This document shows positions 31,315 to 43,199 of a DNA stretch of 64,000 nucleotides, in pieces. Below the pieces are notes generated by a model. The model ran no database searches, was not told the origin of the DNA, and saw only the letters and a list, made by a program, of their open reading frames with translations. This DNA comes from Atriophallophorus winterbourni (lineage: Eukaryota > Platyhelminthes > Trematoda > Plagiorchiida > Microphallidae). Numbering within the stretch: position 1 is the first letter of the stretch; each line of letters starts with the position of its first letter. The translations under genes and the position numbers were made by a program. The stretch is taken from positions 1-64,000 of the forward strand of contig JACCGJ010019989.1 of NCBI GenBank assembly GCA_013407085.1. Direction: 5' to 3'.

Positions 31315-31580
31315 TTATTCACTCCCAATAGAGTAGATCATTTTGAATGTGGCCGTTCCCCATTCTATAACCGATGACTTCGCGAGCGTACGCGGTGTTG
31401 TCGTAGCATAGTAAACATGCTCTATGAGCCATGCTCAGTACCAAACCTGAATTTGTCACTCTGTCCATCCACGATGTGTTCCAGTTGTGACGGACGCTTC
31501 GTGAATGGCAAGTATTCAGCTTTCGTTTGTGTCTTGCCTGGATGGTCCAACTTGCTTTGCTGTCATGACAGTACAATCAC
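31315..31580 (-). mobile_element. RTE-like LINE C-terminal remnant
   Basis: ARHKRKLNTCHSRSVRHNWN and SWMDRVTNS align with RHKRRLNAFHLRNIRRMLN and SWMDRVTNAEML at 43190-42826. This is a badly decayed copy of the same C-terminal region; no other part is visible. Confidence 0.65.
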
Positions 31581-31584
31581 ATTT

Positions 31585-32695
31585 ATATATTTACAATATT
31601 ATTCCACAAATATCGTGGTACTGACCTCCCTAGCACTTACACAAGTTTCATGACTCCCATAGACTGAGCATTTCGGTATAAGAGTCTGTGCACTCAGTGT
31701 TCTTTTCCAAACATGTGAACAGATAAAGTGCTATGAACCTATCATTCTATGTGATTACCAATAACAAATATCACATGAAACGTTGTTTTCTATGTTGGTA
31801 CTCTAAAACATGTGCAAAAGTTTTGTTCGCACTTAACCATGCAGAAGTATCGATCAATTCACACTAGGTGGTTGTAGTTTCCATGTGAGATGCACTTTCA
31901 AGGAAGCTCACTATTTCTCAGTGAGACAGACCAACGTTTTTGTTGCATTGTTGTTCCACTGCACCGACCTTGCCCGCGAAGTACTTATTCATGCAAAACG
32001 GATGCGTCTTGACGCAGTCAAATTGCATGTCGACGATAATTGGTGCGCTAAACGTATACAGTAGAATTCGGATTGTGTTGCAAATTTTCTGTAAAATCCA
32101 GAAAGGCAATAATTATTAATTGATTTTTTTAGAATCATTTCTAGTACAGTCTCGCCACTTATATAACAATATAATTCTGAAAAACATCCACCACGACTTG
32201 TTTATTGCCCTATATTAGCGGAATTACCAAAACTCTCATCAGTCTTTCGGGCTCTTTCAAGATTCCAGCTTTATGTTTGAAAAGCATTTCAATTTGCCAT
32301 AACAACAATTTGAATCAAACTATATTCTAAAAACATACACCACTATCTCGATATTTCCTTGTCATCGTTTCTCAAGGGGAAAAAATCTGCAAAATCCCGA
32401 CCACTTCCTCTGATATATGGCATCTAGCTTAGCCAGGCCGGTAGCTAACCAGGTATTATAAGACAACTTACACAAGTATCCTTGGAATTTGTTCAAATAG
32501 CATCCGGAAGCCATAATGCGAAATAAAGTGATCACTAAACTGAGGAATTTGATTACTGGTCTACTAATCAAATGAAGATAGAAAGATTATTTATGGGTCA
32601 TAAGATGGGCGTTGCCCAGATGGCGGTCAGGTCGCTTCGTCATCAAGCTATATTGTATCAGCATGAGAAACTTAGAACGGTCAAGAATCGCGGGT
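31585..32695. other. No recognised feature
   Basis: AT-rich spacer without coding or repeat motifs that I can name. Confidence 0.3.
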
Positions 32696-32699
32696 GATT

Positions 32700-33290
32700 C
32701 AAGGTAATTCAAGGTTTTTAATGGTCTAAAAAGCAACAAGCTTAACAACAACCATAGGATGGTAAAAATTGAAATGTAAGTGTATGAACAAGATAAGGAA
32801 TTAGATTAAGCAGTATATAAGTGTTCGGTGAACGAATAATTCAATAAAAATTCGTCTAATTTCGTTTTAAAGTCATGCAAGCTAGTGGAGTGAGCAACGG
32901 TAGAAGGTAAACTGTTCCAAGCAAAACAGACACGGACAGAGTAAAAATACCTTCTACAGTTCAGGCGGGAATGGGAGTACCACCAGCACATTCATGGGTC
33001 CGATAATTTTTCGTATCCCTTCGCGTGAATAAATCCTATAAGGGGTGGTTCGGGGTATGGAATGTTTTGTAAAGTAAGACAAGGTCTCCTCCGATTCGTC
33101 GATAGGGAAATTCGAACAGATTCAGTTGAGCTATTCTTTCCTTATAAGGTTTATTTCGGAAGCTGAAAACTAGCTTTGTTGAGCGGTTATAGATTTGCTG
33201 CATAAGTTCAACATTCTTCTTGAGCCACGGAGACCATGACTGCACACCGTATTCCATGACTGGTCTCATGTATGTATGATGAACGATTAG
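32700..33290 (-). mobile_element. CR1-like LINE 3' end, minus strand
   Basis: From 33290 downward: VHHTYMRPVMEYGVQSWSPW, IYNRSTKLVFSFRNKPYKER and LNCRRYFYSVRVCFAWNSLP, then the non-coding 3' end GCTTTTTAGACCATTAAAAA and a CCTTGAAT tail at 32700-32720. It starts about where a plus-strand copy starts (33291), so the two are head to head. Confidence 0.8.
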
Positions 33291-33816
33291 CACTTGAACA
33301 CCTGTTTCATCGGCATATACCGGAGAACTACTAAGCTTGTCATTGGACTCGAAAATATGCCATTCGCCGGGCGACTCAGACAACTTGAACTGAGGACACT
33401 TACACAAAGAAGAATGCGAGGTGATCTCATCCTCGCATACAAAATACTTAATACTGTTTCCCACCCGCTGGACATATTATTCCACCTACGAACTTCCAGC
33501 AACAGCCGTGGTCATGGTTGCAAGTTGGAAATACTACATTCCAAACGGAACTGGCGCAGGTATTTTTATTCGGTACGTGTGTGCATTGTTTGGAATTCCC
33601 TAACTGCTGATTTGGTAAGCTCAAACAGTTTATCAATATTCAAATCAAAACTTGACGATTATATGAGAGCCCCAAACTATTAATAAACTATCATCGTTCC
33701 ATTGATTTTGATTTTATTTATACATATATATACATTTGTACCTATAGTTCCACTCTATGTTTATTGTAAAGTGAATTGCTTTTTCAACCATAAATCTTGA
33801 ATCTTGAATCTCGAAG
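33291..33816 (+). mobile_element. CR1-like LINE 3' end, plus strand
   Basis: YRRTTKLVIGLENMPFAGRL, RMRGDLILAYKILNTVSHPL and RRYFYSVRVCIVWNSL form one open frame (33294-33683). The non-coding end reads GTAAAGTGAATTGCTTTTTC, ACCATAAATC and a TTGAATC tail at 33789-33812. 5' truncated. Confidence 0.85.
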
Positions 33817-33945
33817 AAGCACGTGGTAGCCGATCTCATGGCTACAAGTTAACAATTCCAGACTCTAGATCAAATTGTCGAAGGTTCTTCTTTGCTGTCC
33901 GAGTTTGTTTTATCTGGAACTCTCTGCCCCTATATATCATTTGTG
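33817..33945 (+). mobile_element. CR1-like fragment fused to preceding tail
   Basis: GAAGCACGTGGTAGCCGATCTCATGGC reads as the HGYKLTIPDSRSNCRRFFF and VRVCFIWNSLP part of a CR1 C-terminus. It begins directly at the TTGAATC tail of the copy ending at 33816 and stops abruptly where the next copy starts. Confidence 0.7.
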
Positions 33946-35065
33946 CATCAAGGTCTCACAGTACACGCTTGTTATCTTGATATGTCAAAAGCATTCGATC
34001 GTGTCAACCACAGTTTGTTACTACAAAAGATGGAGCTATGTGGAATCAAGGGTTCATTACTAGCCTGGTTTGAGGATTATCTCCGCGACCGTGTCATTTG
34101 AGTAAGGGTTGATGGTGCTTTGCCACGACCTATTGCAGTAACGAGTGGGGTGCCGCAGGGATCAGTGCTTGGACCAATTCTTTTCCTGATGTATGTCAAC
34201 GACCTACCTAAACTTGTTCGCTGCAAAATCCTGTTATTTGCGGATGACATCAAGCTGTTGACACAAGTACGCACAACTGAGGATTGCAGACAGCTTCAGC
34301 TGGACCTCGATGCCTTACAAGACTGGTCAGTTAGAAATGAACTACCTTTCAATTTCATAAAATGCAAGGTATTGACTGTTGAAAGACATTTCCAGTACTC
34401 CTACACCTTTGATTCCCATATTCTTGAAAGTACTGACAGGGAGAAGGACTTGGGTGTGTGGGTGAGCAGCACTTTGAAACCGTCATATAACGCCACAGCT
34501 GTCTATGAAAGGACGTCACGAGTACTGCTACTGCTAAAACGCGTGTTCAGGAGTTTCACGGAGCAAACCGTTCATCGAATAATTAATACGTACTTGAGGC
34601 CAACCATGGAGTATGCGGTTCAGGCTTGGTCACCCTGGCTACAGAAGGACATCAGCCGCTTGCAGAGAATATATCATCGGACCACCAAGCTCGTACGCGG
34701 TTTGAAACACAAACAATACGAAGATCGTATTGCAAGTCTCAATCTATTCGACTCTCGTTACCGCCGTCTTAGAGGTGATTTGATTCTCATGTTCAAAATA
34801 CTGCATACCCCCAACCATTCCCTAAATAAACTATTCACGCGACTACCACCCGGAACCAGCCGGAGTCACGATCAGAATCTGTTGAGGTTTTCGCTTCCAA
34901 ACTCGATGAGTTTATGACGAACTATGCGGTATGCGAGTGTCACTATTGATTTTTGAGATATTATATATATATATATATATATTTATATATTCCATATACC
35001 TTGTCATCCTATGGTTATTGTTAAGCATAATGCTTTTTCTACCATAAAAGTTTCTGAGTTCTGAG
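33946..35065 (+). mobile_element. CR1-like LINE copy with palm, thumb and 3' end
   Basis: Begins mid reverse transcriptase at GLTVHACYLDMSKAFDRVNH. A TGA at 34099 interrupts DRVI*VRVDG where the copy at 60 kb has CGA. The next part (34120-34917) is open: TSGVPQGSVLGPILFLMYVN, LLFADDIKLLT, KDLGVWVSSTLKPSYNATAV, AVQAWSPWLQKDIS. About 100 nt are deleted after TSRSHDQN. The 3' end is TGCTTTTTCTACCATAAAAG with a TTCTGAG tail (35047-35066). It is very similar to the minus-strand element at 58937-62330. Confidence 0.88.
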
Positions 35066-35275
35066 TTCTGAGTACAGTACAAATTCCCGACTCGAGACGA
35101 AACTGTCGAAGGTATTTTTATTCTGTACATGTATGCTTTACCTGGAACTCCCTACCTTGTAATGTTGCACATTCACCCCATTTGGATATATTCAAATCAA
35201 ATTTGGACAATTTCATGTCGACCAATCCAAAATTTGAACCTATATATTTTACACCATAAAAGCTTTGAACTTTGA
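35066..35275 (+). mobile_element. CR1-like 3' fragment fused to preceding tail
   Basis: Starts directly after the TTCTGAG tail with ACAGTACAAATTCCCGACTC. It encodes the end of the frame (FYSVHVCFTWNSLP-like, then NLDNFMSTNPKFEPI) and ends with ACCATAAAAGCTTTGAACTTTGAAA. Confidence 0.75.
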
Positions 35276-35445
35276 AAACAGTTTCTGTCCTATGGATTTT
35301 TACTTGATTCCTGAACTGCTCAGTAAGCAAACGAATCCCGTTTTTCTATCCATGTTATTCGTAATTCCTATAATATTCTGTAGTTTTTGTTAAGCTATAT
35401 GCTTTTTAGACCATTAAAATTGAATTGAATTCAATTGAATTGAAC
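35276..35445 (+). mobile_element. CR1-like 3' non-coding fragment fused to preceding tail
   Basis: ACAGTTTCTGTCCTATGGAT through GCTATATGCTTTTTAGACCA to AAAATTGAATTGAATTCAAT matches the non-coding end at 60355-60524 and, reversed, at 58937-59105. Confidence 0.8.
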
Positions 35446-35630
35446 ATGTTCAAGGCTGAACTTGACGAGTATATATTGACCAAATCCAACCTCGTACCTG
35501 AATACACAAGCTGACTTTCCATATTGATAAAACATTTGTGTTGTTTTTATACATTCCCTATATTTTAATCGATGGTTACTGTAAAGTATTTGCTTTTTGA
35601 ACCATTTTATAACTTTGAATTACTTTGAAG
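35446..35630 (+). mobile_element. CR1-like 3' fragment fused to preceding tail
   Basis: ATGTTCAAGGCTGAACTTGA encodes the last codons (FKAELDEYILTKSNLVPEYT), followed by TTTGCTTTTTGAACCATTTT and an ACTTTGAATT tail. Fourth consecutive unit of the chain that starts at 33291. Confidence 0.75.
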
Positions 35631-35639
35631 CATTGGTTA

Positions 35640-36510
35640 GTGAACATTCGAATGTCATAGGGAATCATCGCAAGTCACTTGAAAACATATATCGTGAATC
35701 GAAAATATGTACAACTAGCAATGTGATTTACTTGCGCTGATTCATAATAAAATTTGAATCCTATTTTTCTCAAAATTTTCAATTTAGGTAAATTAAAAAT
35801 AGACATAAAGCTATGCATTTACACAGGATCGACTAACACTCAACGTTAGTCATATGAAGAAATAGACTGCTTGAATATCCTTAAGATTAGTCAAACTAGC
35901 ACATAAATTAAAATTTACTATTTCACGCAGAGTACATTTTTATTTTGGTATTTGTCTTAAACAATACGATGACCTTAACCGTTGTTCAGTATGCTCAATT
36001 CGTAGCAGAAAACAATCGTTGAGCGATATGAAGGAATGTTTTGGAAAGATGCACATATTTTCAGAAAATTGGTTTATGCAAGTTTGGATTTTACCGATCG
36101 ACACAAATCTTTTCGCAGAAATTACGTGCCAAATAAACGGGCCTCACAGATTCATTTTAATCACTACAACTGCGACTTTGAGCGGAACGAATTATTGCGT
36201 TAGATTGAATGAAAGCTGTAGCTTACCCGTAAGTACACAACCTAAAGCAATACAGTAACATGATTTCAATATTCTCTGTAAGATGCCTATTTAAATATTA
36301 GTTGACACCAGATTGGAGAGTGCCAAAATAAAGCGCTCATATATCAAATTATCGCATATGTGTATTGTGAAGACTAAGTAGGTGATTAAAATTGACAGTG
36401 AAATCAGCTTATACAGTGAAGAAACAATACGATGAACTATCTATTTTTTCACGTGTGAGTATGGTAAAGATTCAGTAAAGTGTTTTACTAAACCATTGAA
36501 CGCTATTGCT
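35640..36510. other. No recognised feature
   Basis: AT-rich spacer. A 79-codon open frame at 36019-36258 has no known motif. Confidence 0.3.
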
Positions 36511-36514
36511 TACT

Positions 36515-36664
36515 ACTCATACCATTTTTGAACAAAAAGTTTGTTGAAGGTCGTGATCTTTACGATGGAGTGAAAGGCGATGAATGCCCGTGATCCGAAC
36601 ATAGTTTAGAATGCCGATGTGCGAATCAATCGAGTAGAGAGATTGAATAACATTGTCGGTGTAT
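36515..36664 (+). repeat. Dispersed repeat, copy 2
   Basis: Matches 30200-30347 in the same orientation: ATACCATTTTTGAACAAAAA, TTTACGATGGAGTGAAAGGC, CCGTGATCCGAACATA, GAGTAGAGAGATTGAA. Confidence 0.75.
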
Positions 36665-37900
36665 ACATCATCTAATCGCATTCGATGCTATATAAACAGT
36701 CAGACATCATTTGTGATACCCTGAAAGTGATTCTAAAAGAAAAAGAAAAGAATGAACAGCTGAAAATTAGTAAGGAGTTATAACTCCAAGGTTTGTGAGC
36801 GATGTTGTCCATGATCTGAGTCTGGTCAACCCTAATTGCACACTCTTGTCTCTATTCCGATGATGATTGACACTAAAATATCCACGCTTCATTTGCGGAA
36901 TCGTCCATCTGTAAATTTCCGGTAAACCACAGCTTCTAACGAAACTTTTTGAAGGAAATTCGAGGTGCACTTTGATAAAAGAAATAGAATCCCTAGTTTC
37001 AAATGGAATTCAGGCCGAAACATCATGATCTGACTCAGTCAATTTTATATGACCCTATATAAAAATTTAATTGTCTAACCTTAGATCAAATAAACCACAA
37101 CATTCACGGGACAGTGCCATCATTAATCGTAGTATATATGCGCTTTAAGATAGAATACGCAATTTATAAATGCTACTGTACAGAATGGAATCCATTTAAC
37201 AAATACTACCTATACCTATATTCAGCTGGTGTTTGCTTCGTGTCCAAATCGCTTTATGGTTTTGTATAAATGCAACGCAAGCATTAGATAATCGAAAAAT
37301 ATGAATTTATTTTTGGAAAACACTTTGGCTTTTACCCTAAGGCCTTGTATAGGCCGAGACTGTTTAATTTACAAATTCTTAAACCAGAAAACTTGATCGA
37401 TTTATTCTATTATTGCGCTATATTGACGTACTTGGACTTAGTTCCATGTCGCTTCTCAGTGTGTGATAATTGATATAAATGCATTTCAACGAAACACACT
37501 CAACGAGCAAACATTTGCCTGAAAATGATGAAAACACGTTTCTTATCTATGGCTGTGGTCATTGCAGCCAAAACGCTAATTATGCACGTAGTCCAGGAAA
37601 CCCAAGGACGCATACTTTTAGCTGTCTTTTCCATGCAATTATCATCCTAATCGAGGATTGATACAAAGTGACAAAAACGAACAGCTTGAAAATATTGCTA
37701 TATGTGTAGAAACATTTCATGAATCAGAGATCCGAGGTTTTAGTAAGTCATAAGTATGAGGAAATGTTCAATGTCCCGTTGCTTCCCACAGCCATACACG
37801 TGCACTCTACTATGTATTTTGGGGGGGATTGCCCTAATCAATTGAGAGCAGTGACATTCGCTTAAGTCAAGCTTGAAACAATGTATATATATATATATTC
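36665..37900. other. No recognised feature
   Basis: AT-rich spacer; a short (TA)n run lies at 37881-37894. No coding motif is evident. Confidence 0.3.
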
Positions 37901-37904
37901 CGTA

Positions 37905-38040
37905 GAATGATTAAAAGAATTTCGTTTGCAGAATTACTCGGGATAATGAAAAGCTACTTCCACCAAAAGCTGGGGTATGTGCTAGAGGCATTGGCTCCTT
38001 GTTTGTGGAAAGATATCACTATCTTCGATCAAAGTTTATC
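37905..38040 (+). mobile_element. Decayed CR1-like thumb fragment
   Basis: GIMKSYFHQKLGYVLEALAP and LWKDITIFDQ resemble the IMKSYLRPxLEYVxQAWSP and LxKDI block of the CR1 copies nearby, without ends. Confidence 0.45.
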
Positions 38041-38394
38041 ACATTACGATAAGGTTTGTGATAAGCCTTCGTATTATTCGATTAAAAGAAAGATTGTAAT
38101 GTCTAGCTCTACTTGAATTAACCCAAAGTTGGATAGGTCATGATATTCTCGTGTATAAAATTGTGACGACAGAAGGACGCCCATAAAGAAGCTTCTGAGA
38201 AGGTGTCACGCGGACATACTCTTTCTACACGTATTGATTGAAGGTACTATTTTTGCCGAGTATGCAAACTTTGTTTATAGTTTTCTACCTAATAATAAGG
38301 CTGAACCTACGTGCTTATATGCTCACTGAATCTGAACTTGCTGTTTCCGATAATCGGGGAAAACAGCTCGAAACCGCTAGTGGATAATATGAGC

Positions 38395-38545
38395 GGAGAT
38401 GCAATCCAAAATATCCAATGGTCATTGATAAGCGTTTTGATTGCTTGATCCGGAATCACAGAGTTCGAACACCGTTGTTCGTTGTACGCGTCAAATTATG
38501 TGCACTCAAGTGAGGGATAAGTGAGCACTACAATATATATCTATT
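38395..38545 (+). repeat. Fragment of the 19441-19800 repeat
   Basis: AATATCCAATGGTCATTGAT, GCTTGATCCGGAATCAC and GTTGTTCGTTGTACGCG match the plus-strand reading of 19685-19770 with scattered changes. The hammerhead-like core is not present here. Confidence 0.55.
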
Positions 38546-38549
38546 TATA

Positions 38550-40845
38550 TACTCATGTTTTGGTAACCGGTTTCATTCGACACGTCTAATCAAGGTCACA
38601 TAAATTAAGGTCAAACCATCTAATACGAGCTGGGTGAATATCTTTTCCGGTTAGCACTACAAATTCGGATCAGCAATCTCGGCACGTGATGCAAGCTTCG
38701 GTACAACTAAGGGTGGCATACGTGACCTGAACAAGTAAGCGTATGGTGAATAAATGAGTAGTTCGATCGAGTTGACCTAAATCAACAAAACATTGAGAGT
38801 GACCTAGAACAAAAAGTCGAACAGTGCAGTTTAAGCACGCCACTTACTCTCACTTCTGATGGTGGTTGTAATTGCTATGAAGAATTATGAACATGCAGTA
38901 TTCAAAAGTTATATGAAAGTCCAGCGCTGTTCAATACAATAGTAGAGTAGAAACTAGAAACTAGCCATCGTAAAGCGTCAATTAACCAGATAGTTTTGAT
39001 CTCAAACATGTAATACCAACCACCTTCTGACAGTGATAGCTTGCAGGAAAAAGGAAGAATAATCGTGAAGAAGAGGAGGTTCTGAAAGGCAATGGAACGG
39101 TCTGACTGAGTATTTGATTTTTATTTTTCATATTTTATTTCTTGAATAAATCACAATAACTGACCGTTGGAGACAATGTGATTAATATAAACAGATAGCA
39201 TTCTGCGTTCAATTCAAGGGTTTATACTCGATAAATTCATAAGCTGAAATGAATGCCAAATATTTGGCATTGTGATGCTATTTAATTAAAACAAAGAGTT
39301 GCAAATGGATGTGTCGATCAATAATTCAGTTTGTTGGAACGATGAATTTGTGGAGTAATGCTTGAAGTACATCGATACGCGGATTTTATTTCGTTGTTTA
39401 CAAATAATTTCTTCACGTTGTATGCCATTACATCCGACGCACTGGTGATTTTGTGTACAAAATAGCTCTATTCTTTTATTGAGACTACGGGCTAAGATTT
39501 TGCATGTGTTTTATAGTGCTGAACAACATCGGAACCTTTCTCGATTCTAATAGGTGAACAAAGCCCTCGCATGCACGAACCAGGTTAACTCGAACCTACG
39601 ATATATTTGTTTGTGTAATTAAGTTGATCTCATGCAGCTTGAGTTATAAATTAACTATTCATTCCCATCAAGACGAAAATCGGTTGACTGCCGCAAGCTT
39701 GCAACTTCGTAAAGAATCATACTTCATACTCAGGACGCAAACAGCATTTGTCTATTAGTATAGTCAATACAAAACACAATTTAGTGCAAATGCAGTGTTT
39801 TGATCCATTCCCAGTATACCAATAAACGGATCACTTGCAATGATGAAATTATTCCAGTAATCTACAGACGTTTGAATGCAATCAGTGCAACGGTATCCAG
39901 TTGGGTCAAGCTCATCTTCAATTTGCGGCTAAATGTATACAACTTAATTTACCATTCATCCACTATTTGCAACAAGCAAATCTTGATTGTAGTGTCTTCC
40001 CCCGAAAAGCACAAACAGCACGGCGCCAATCGTATACACACAACATTTACTTGCTTCCAATAAAAGGTGGCAGCAGACTGAGTTCAATCTCCCGCATTAA
40101 TACAAAGCTTGTATTGACTGAAATCCAGGTTTTACCTTGCACACATACACCGCACTTTAAAATATTCAGCCTGCGGTTTGTAGTTAAAAGATCGATCGCG
40201 CTCCAGTATCTAATATAATAACAGATCTTGCAACACACAATGTAAGCAACCATCTAAACGCTACATTTTGGCCGTGCGTTGGTTGTTTGAATTGTATTGT
40301 TCCATATAAATTACGTAGTTAAGATTTACACGGTGTCGAGCGCTGCAACACATCAAACGAGGTGGTTTATAGAACTTTCGTTCCTGTATAATATTTTCTA
40401 CCGACCGTTCATTAACCTTTGTGTCGAACAGGCACAGCCTATGATGACCCAAACAGAAATAACTTGCAATTTTTGATAACCTCGAAAAGTTCCGGTTTAA
40501 GTAGAGAATGAAATGGACACAGTGAATGAAAATTTATATAACTACGATCCGGAACACCCAATTATTATCTTAGTAGACGTGTTGCGTATAATTCTGTACG
40601 AAACACTAGTGTGGGTTAATCTGTGGGTTTCCGACTACCACAAAAGCAAGCTTCAACAAAACGCTGATCGTTCAATAACTTCCTGTTGGCAAGCTCCACT
40701 AATTTTCCGGTCAGTTTCTCAACCACTGCTATAAATACAAACATTATAGAGGTGTGAATGCCAAGATAAATGACGTCACACTCTGTGTTGATGATAAAAT
40801 TGTGTTTCCCGGAGGACATTCACCAAGACACTTGTTTTAGAAGTG
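38550..40845. other. No recognised feature
   Basis: About 2.3 kb of AT-rich DNA. Overlapping open frames at 39800-40250 and 40261-40819 have no motif or splice context that I can defend. Confidence 0.3.
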
Positions 40846-40849
40846 TGGG

Positions 40850-41070
40850 AAAATGGAACGCGACACATTCGATCCCTTTACATCCCAAGTTCACGTATGG
40901 ATCGCCGTGCGTGCTATATTTTCTGGAATTCCCTACCTATTCAAACGAACATCATTCAAGAGTCGTACATTCGATATACTTGTTAAATACTATTATTTTC
41001 ACACTTTCATTCGTACCGTAATGCAGTGGTGTTGTAGAACTTATTGATTAACCAAAAATCCTTGAATTCA
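40850..41070 (+). mobile_element. Decayed CR1-like 3' end
   Basis: Across frames the stretch reads like the SRxxRRxFYSVRxxFWNSLP end of a CR1 frame (TTTCTGGAATTCCCTACC near 40920), then AACCAAAAATCCTTGAATTC near 41050 as a remnant tail. Confidence 0.4.
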
Positions 41071-41074
41071 GCCA

Positions 41075-41445
41075 CTCTCATGCTATCGAGTGACGATAGA
41101 CCAGCAGTAACCAGAAAGTGCATTGCGAAACTGCACATATACACGGCAGAGAAGCACATAGTTGGCGATATCCGAGATGCAACGGCCCGTTCGCGGTATT
41201 CCACGATTCGACGGATCCAAGTGACTTCAGTGTTGATCCAACATACAATTATGCGCGATTTATCGGTTTGCCATTTGGCACTTGTATTTCTGGTGATAGG
41301 TGCTGCCTAAGCGACATTGATTCAATTTTTATAACATATATGATTAAAAACTGTGCAAATTTACTGCTGTGAAATAGATTAGTGTTTTGGAGTACATGTA
41401 TGGCGAACTAAAACAACGCAACAAGAATTTCTGCAGATAAATATA
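41075..41445. other. No recognised feature
   Basis: Spacer between two decayed LINE ends; the open frames here show no known motif. Confidence 0.3.
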
Positions 41446-41449
41446 TCTA

Positions 41450-41890
41450 GTAATTCAAGGTAATTCAATGGTCTGAAAAGTAAATACTTTACAGTAACCA
41501 TAGATTAAACATGGAAAATGCATAAAAGCAATCAAAGAAGTTTTGCGAATATGGAACGTCAGCGTATGTATTGAGGTGCGAGTTTGGAATTTGTTAACGC
41601 ATACTTGTCAAGTTCAGACTTGAACACGTTCAGGCTTGATGCACAAATGACATGTTGGGGTGGAGTGTTCCATATAAAACAAACGTAGTGAGCAAAGAAG
41701 AAACTACAAAAATTTGATCTAGAGTGTGGAATGGTTAATTTGTAGTCATATGATCTGCTACCACGTGCTTCTTTTCGTTAAAACAGGTGTTCAAGTGGGT
41801 GATTCACTGTACGCAGAATGTTGAACACCAGGATAAAATCGCCCCTTAAACGGCTGTACGAAAACTCAAATAGTAGTGTACTGTTATAGA
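41450..41890 (-). mobile_element. CR1-like LINE 3' end, minus strand
   Basis: From 41890 downward, in broken frames: FEFSYSRLRGDFILVFNIL, RSYDYKLTIPHSR, CFIWNTPPQHVICASSLNVF, then TACTTTTCAGACCATTGAAT and a TACCTTGAAT tail at 41450. 5' truncated. Confidence 0.7.
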
Positions 41891-41894
41891 ATGG

Positions 41895-42485
41895 ACAAGC
41901 AGGTAGAACTGTATATTCTCATCCGTGCCGGAAAATTACAGTTTACGCAATTGATTCCGTAGAGAATAGTTTGACATGTGACGTTTCATTTTTCTGCCGT
42001 TTTTTTTGTATTTTGAGGACGTATCAAAAACAAGTGCAATCATTTTGTGACTCGGCATGATTGTCTCCACTTTTGTTCAAATAGATATTACCCGGTTTTG
42101 AAAGTAGGCAGTTCCCAAACTGAGTAATGATTTGGTTGAGATACGTCATTTCGTGTCGTAGTGTAGAGTGTGGAGCGATGAGTGCTACTCACAATCTTTC
42201 GGATGACAATTGCGAACCCGTAATAATTCGGGTTTCGAAGGATTGCATTAGAACGGTTCAAACGATAACATATTAAGAAGCATGAGAAGACGGAGAATGT
42301 CAACCGCAATCGAACGATATGCAATTCTTCGAGGTCGGTCAAACGAGCGCTGCGTGGTAAGGCTTTGAATCGTACCGTTTGGCATAAAATCGCTCGACAA
42401 ATCAGATCAAAATGAGAACCGGGACAGAGACGCTTCTGGACAGTATTGTGGTTACTTGGTTTGCCTATATAAGATAAGTGTGCGT
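41895..42485. other. No gene recognised; shared repeat segment
   Basis: 42320-42350 (ATGCAATTCTTCGAGGTCGG) resembles 26630-26665. A TATATAAG stretch at 42467-42474 lies upstream of the RTE remnant but in opposite orientation to its frame. Confidence 0.3.
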
Positions 42486-42487
42486 TT

Positions 42488-43150
42488 TGTTATTTGTCTT
42501 GTACGTCATAAACGCGTTTGGCCAATTGGCTTTTTCGATCAGCGTCAGTTGCACGCCGGCGGCGTGATCTGCGTTCAGCAGCCAAGAGCTGTATCTGCTC
42601 CTCCCCAGCTTGCAGACGACGCTTTACACAATGCCTCCAATGTGAGCGGTCAAGTGCAAGTTCTTCCCAACTCACGGGGTCAATGTCAAAAGCTTTCAAA
42701 TCTCTTTTGCAAACGTCTTTTTACCGCAAGTGCGGTCTGCCCAACGGTCGACTTCCTAATTGCAACTCACCATAGAGTAGATCTTTCGGAATACGACGAT
42801 TATCCATTCTGTAGACATGACCAAGCTACCGCAGGCGGCGCTGTCGCAATAGGGTGAACATGCTCCGTAGACCAGCTTTTGAAAGCATTTCAGCATTAGT
42901 CACTCTGTCCATCCACGATATGTTCAACATACGACGGATGTTTCGTAGATGGAAGGCATTCAGCCTCCGTTTGTGTCTTACGTGGGTGGTCCAGGTTTCA
43001 CTGCCGTACAGTAAAGCATTTAGCATCTTTGTCTTTACAGTCAGCTTGCGGTTACCCCAAACACAACAGTTCAATCGGGACAAAATGACAGCTGCTCTGC
43101 CTCTGCACTCAGTAAATCGACCAGCTGTGTGAGTTACAACAACGAGATAA
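42488..43150 (-). mobile_element. RTE-like LINE C-terminal region
   Basis: Minus-strand frame: LNALLYGSETWTTHVRHKRR, SWMDRVTNAEMLSKAGL, TLLRQRRLR, then a stop where Trp is expected, LGHVYRMDNRRIPKDLLYGE, another stop before KDVCKRDLKAFDIDP, and a basic end DRSHWRHCVKRRLQAGEEQI. This is the C-terminal region of a LINE whose proteins are widespread in aquatic animals. The two nonsense changes make it dead. Confidence 0.8.
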
Positions 43151-43199
43151 CGGCACCAACGTATTTTGTTTTCCCAGAAATTGTCTCCCATATTTTTCG

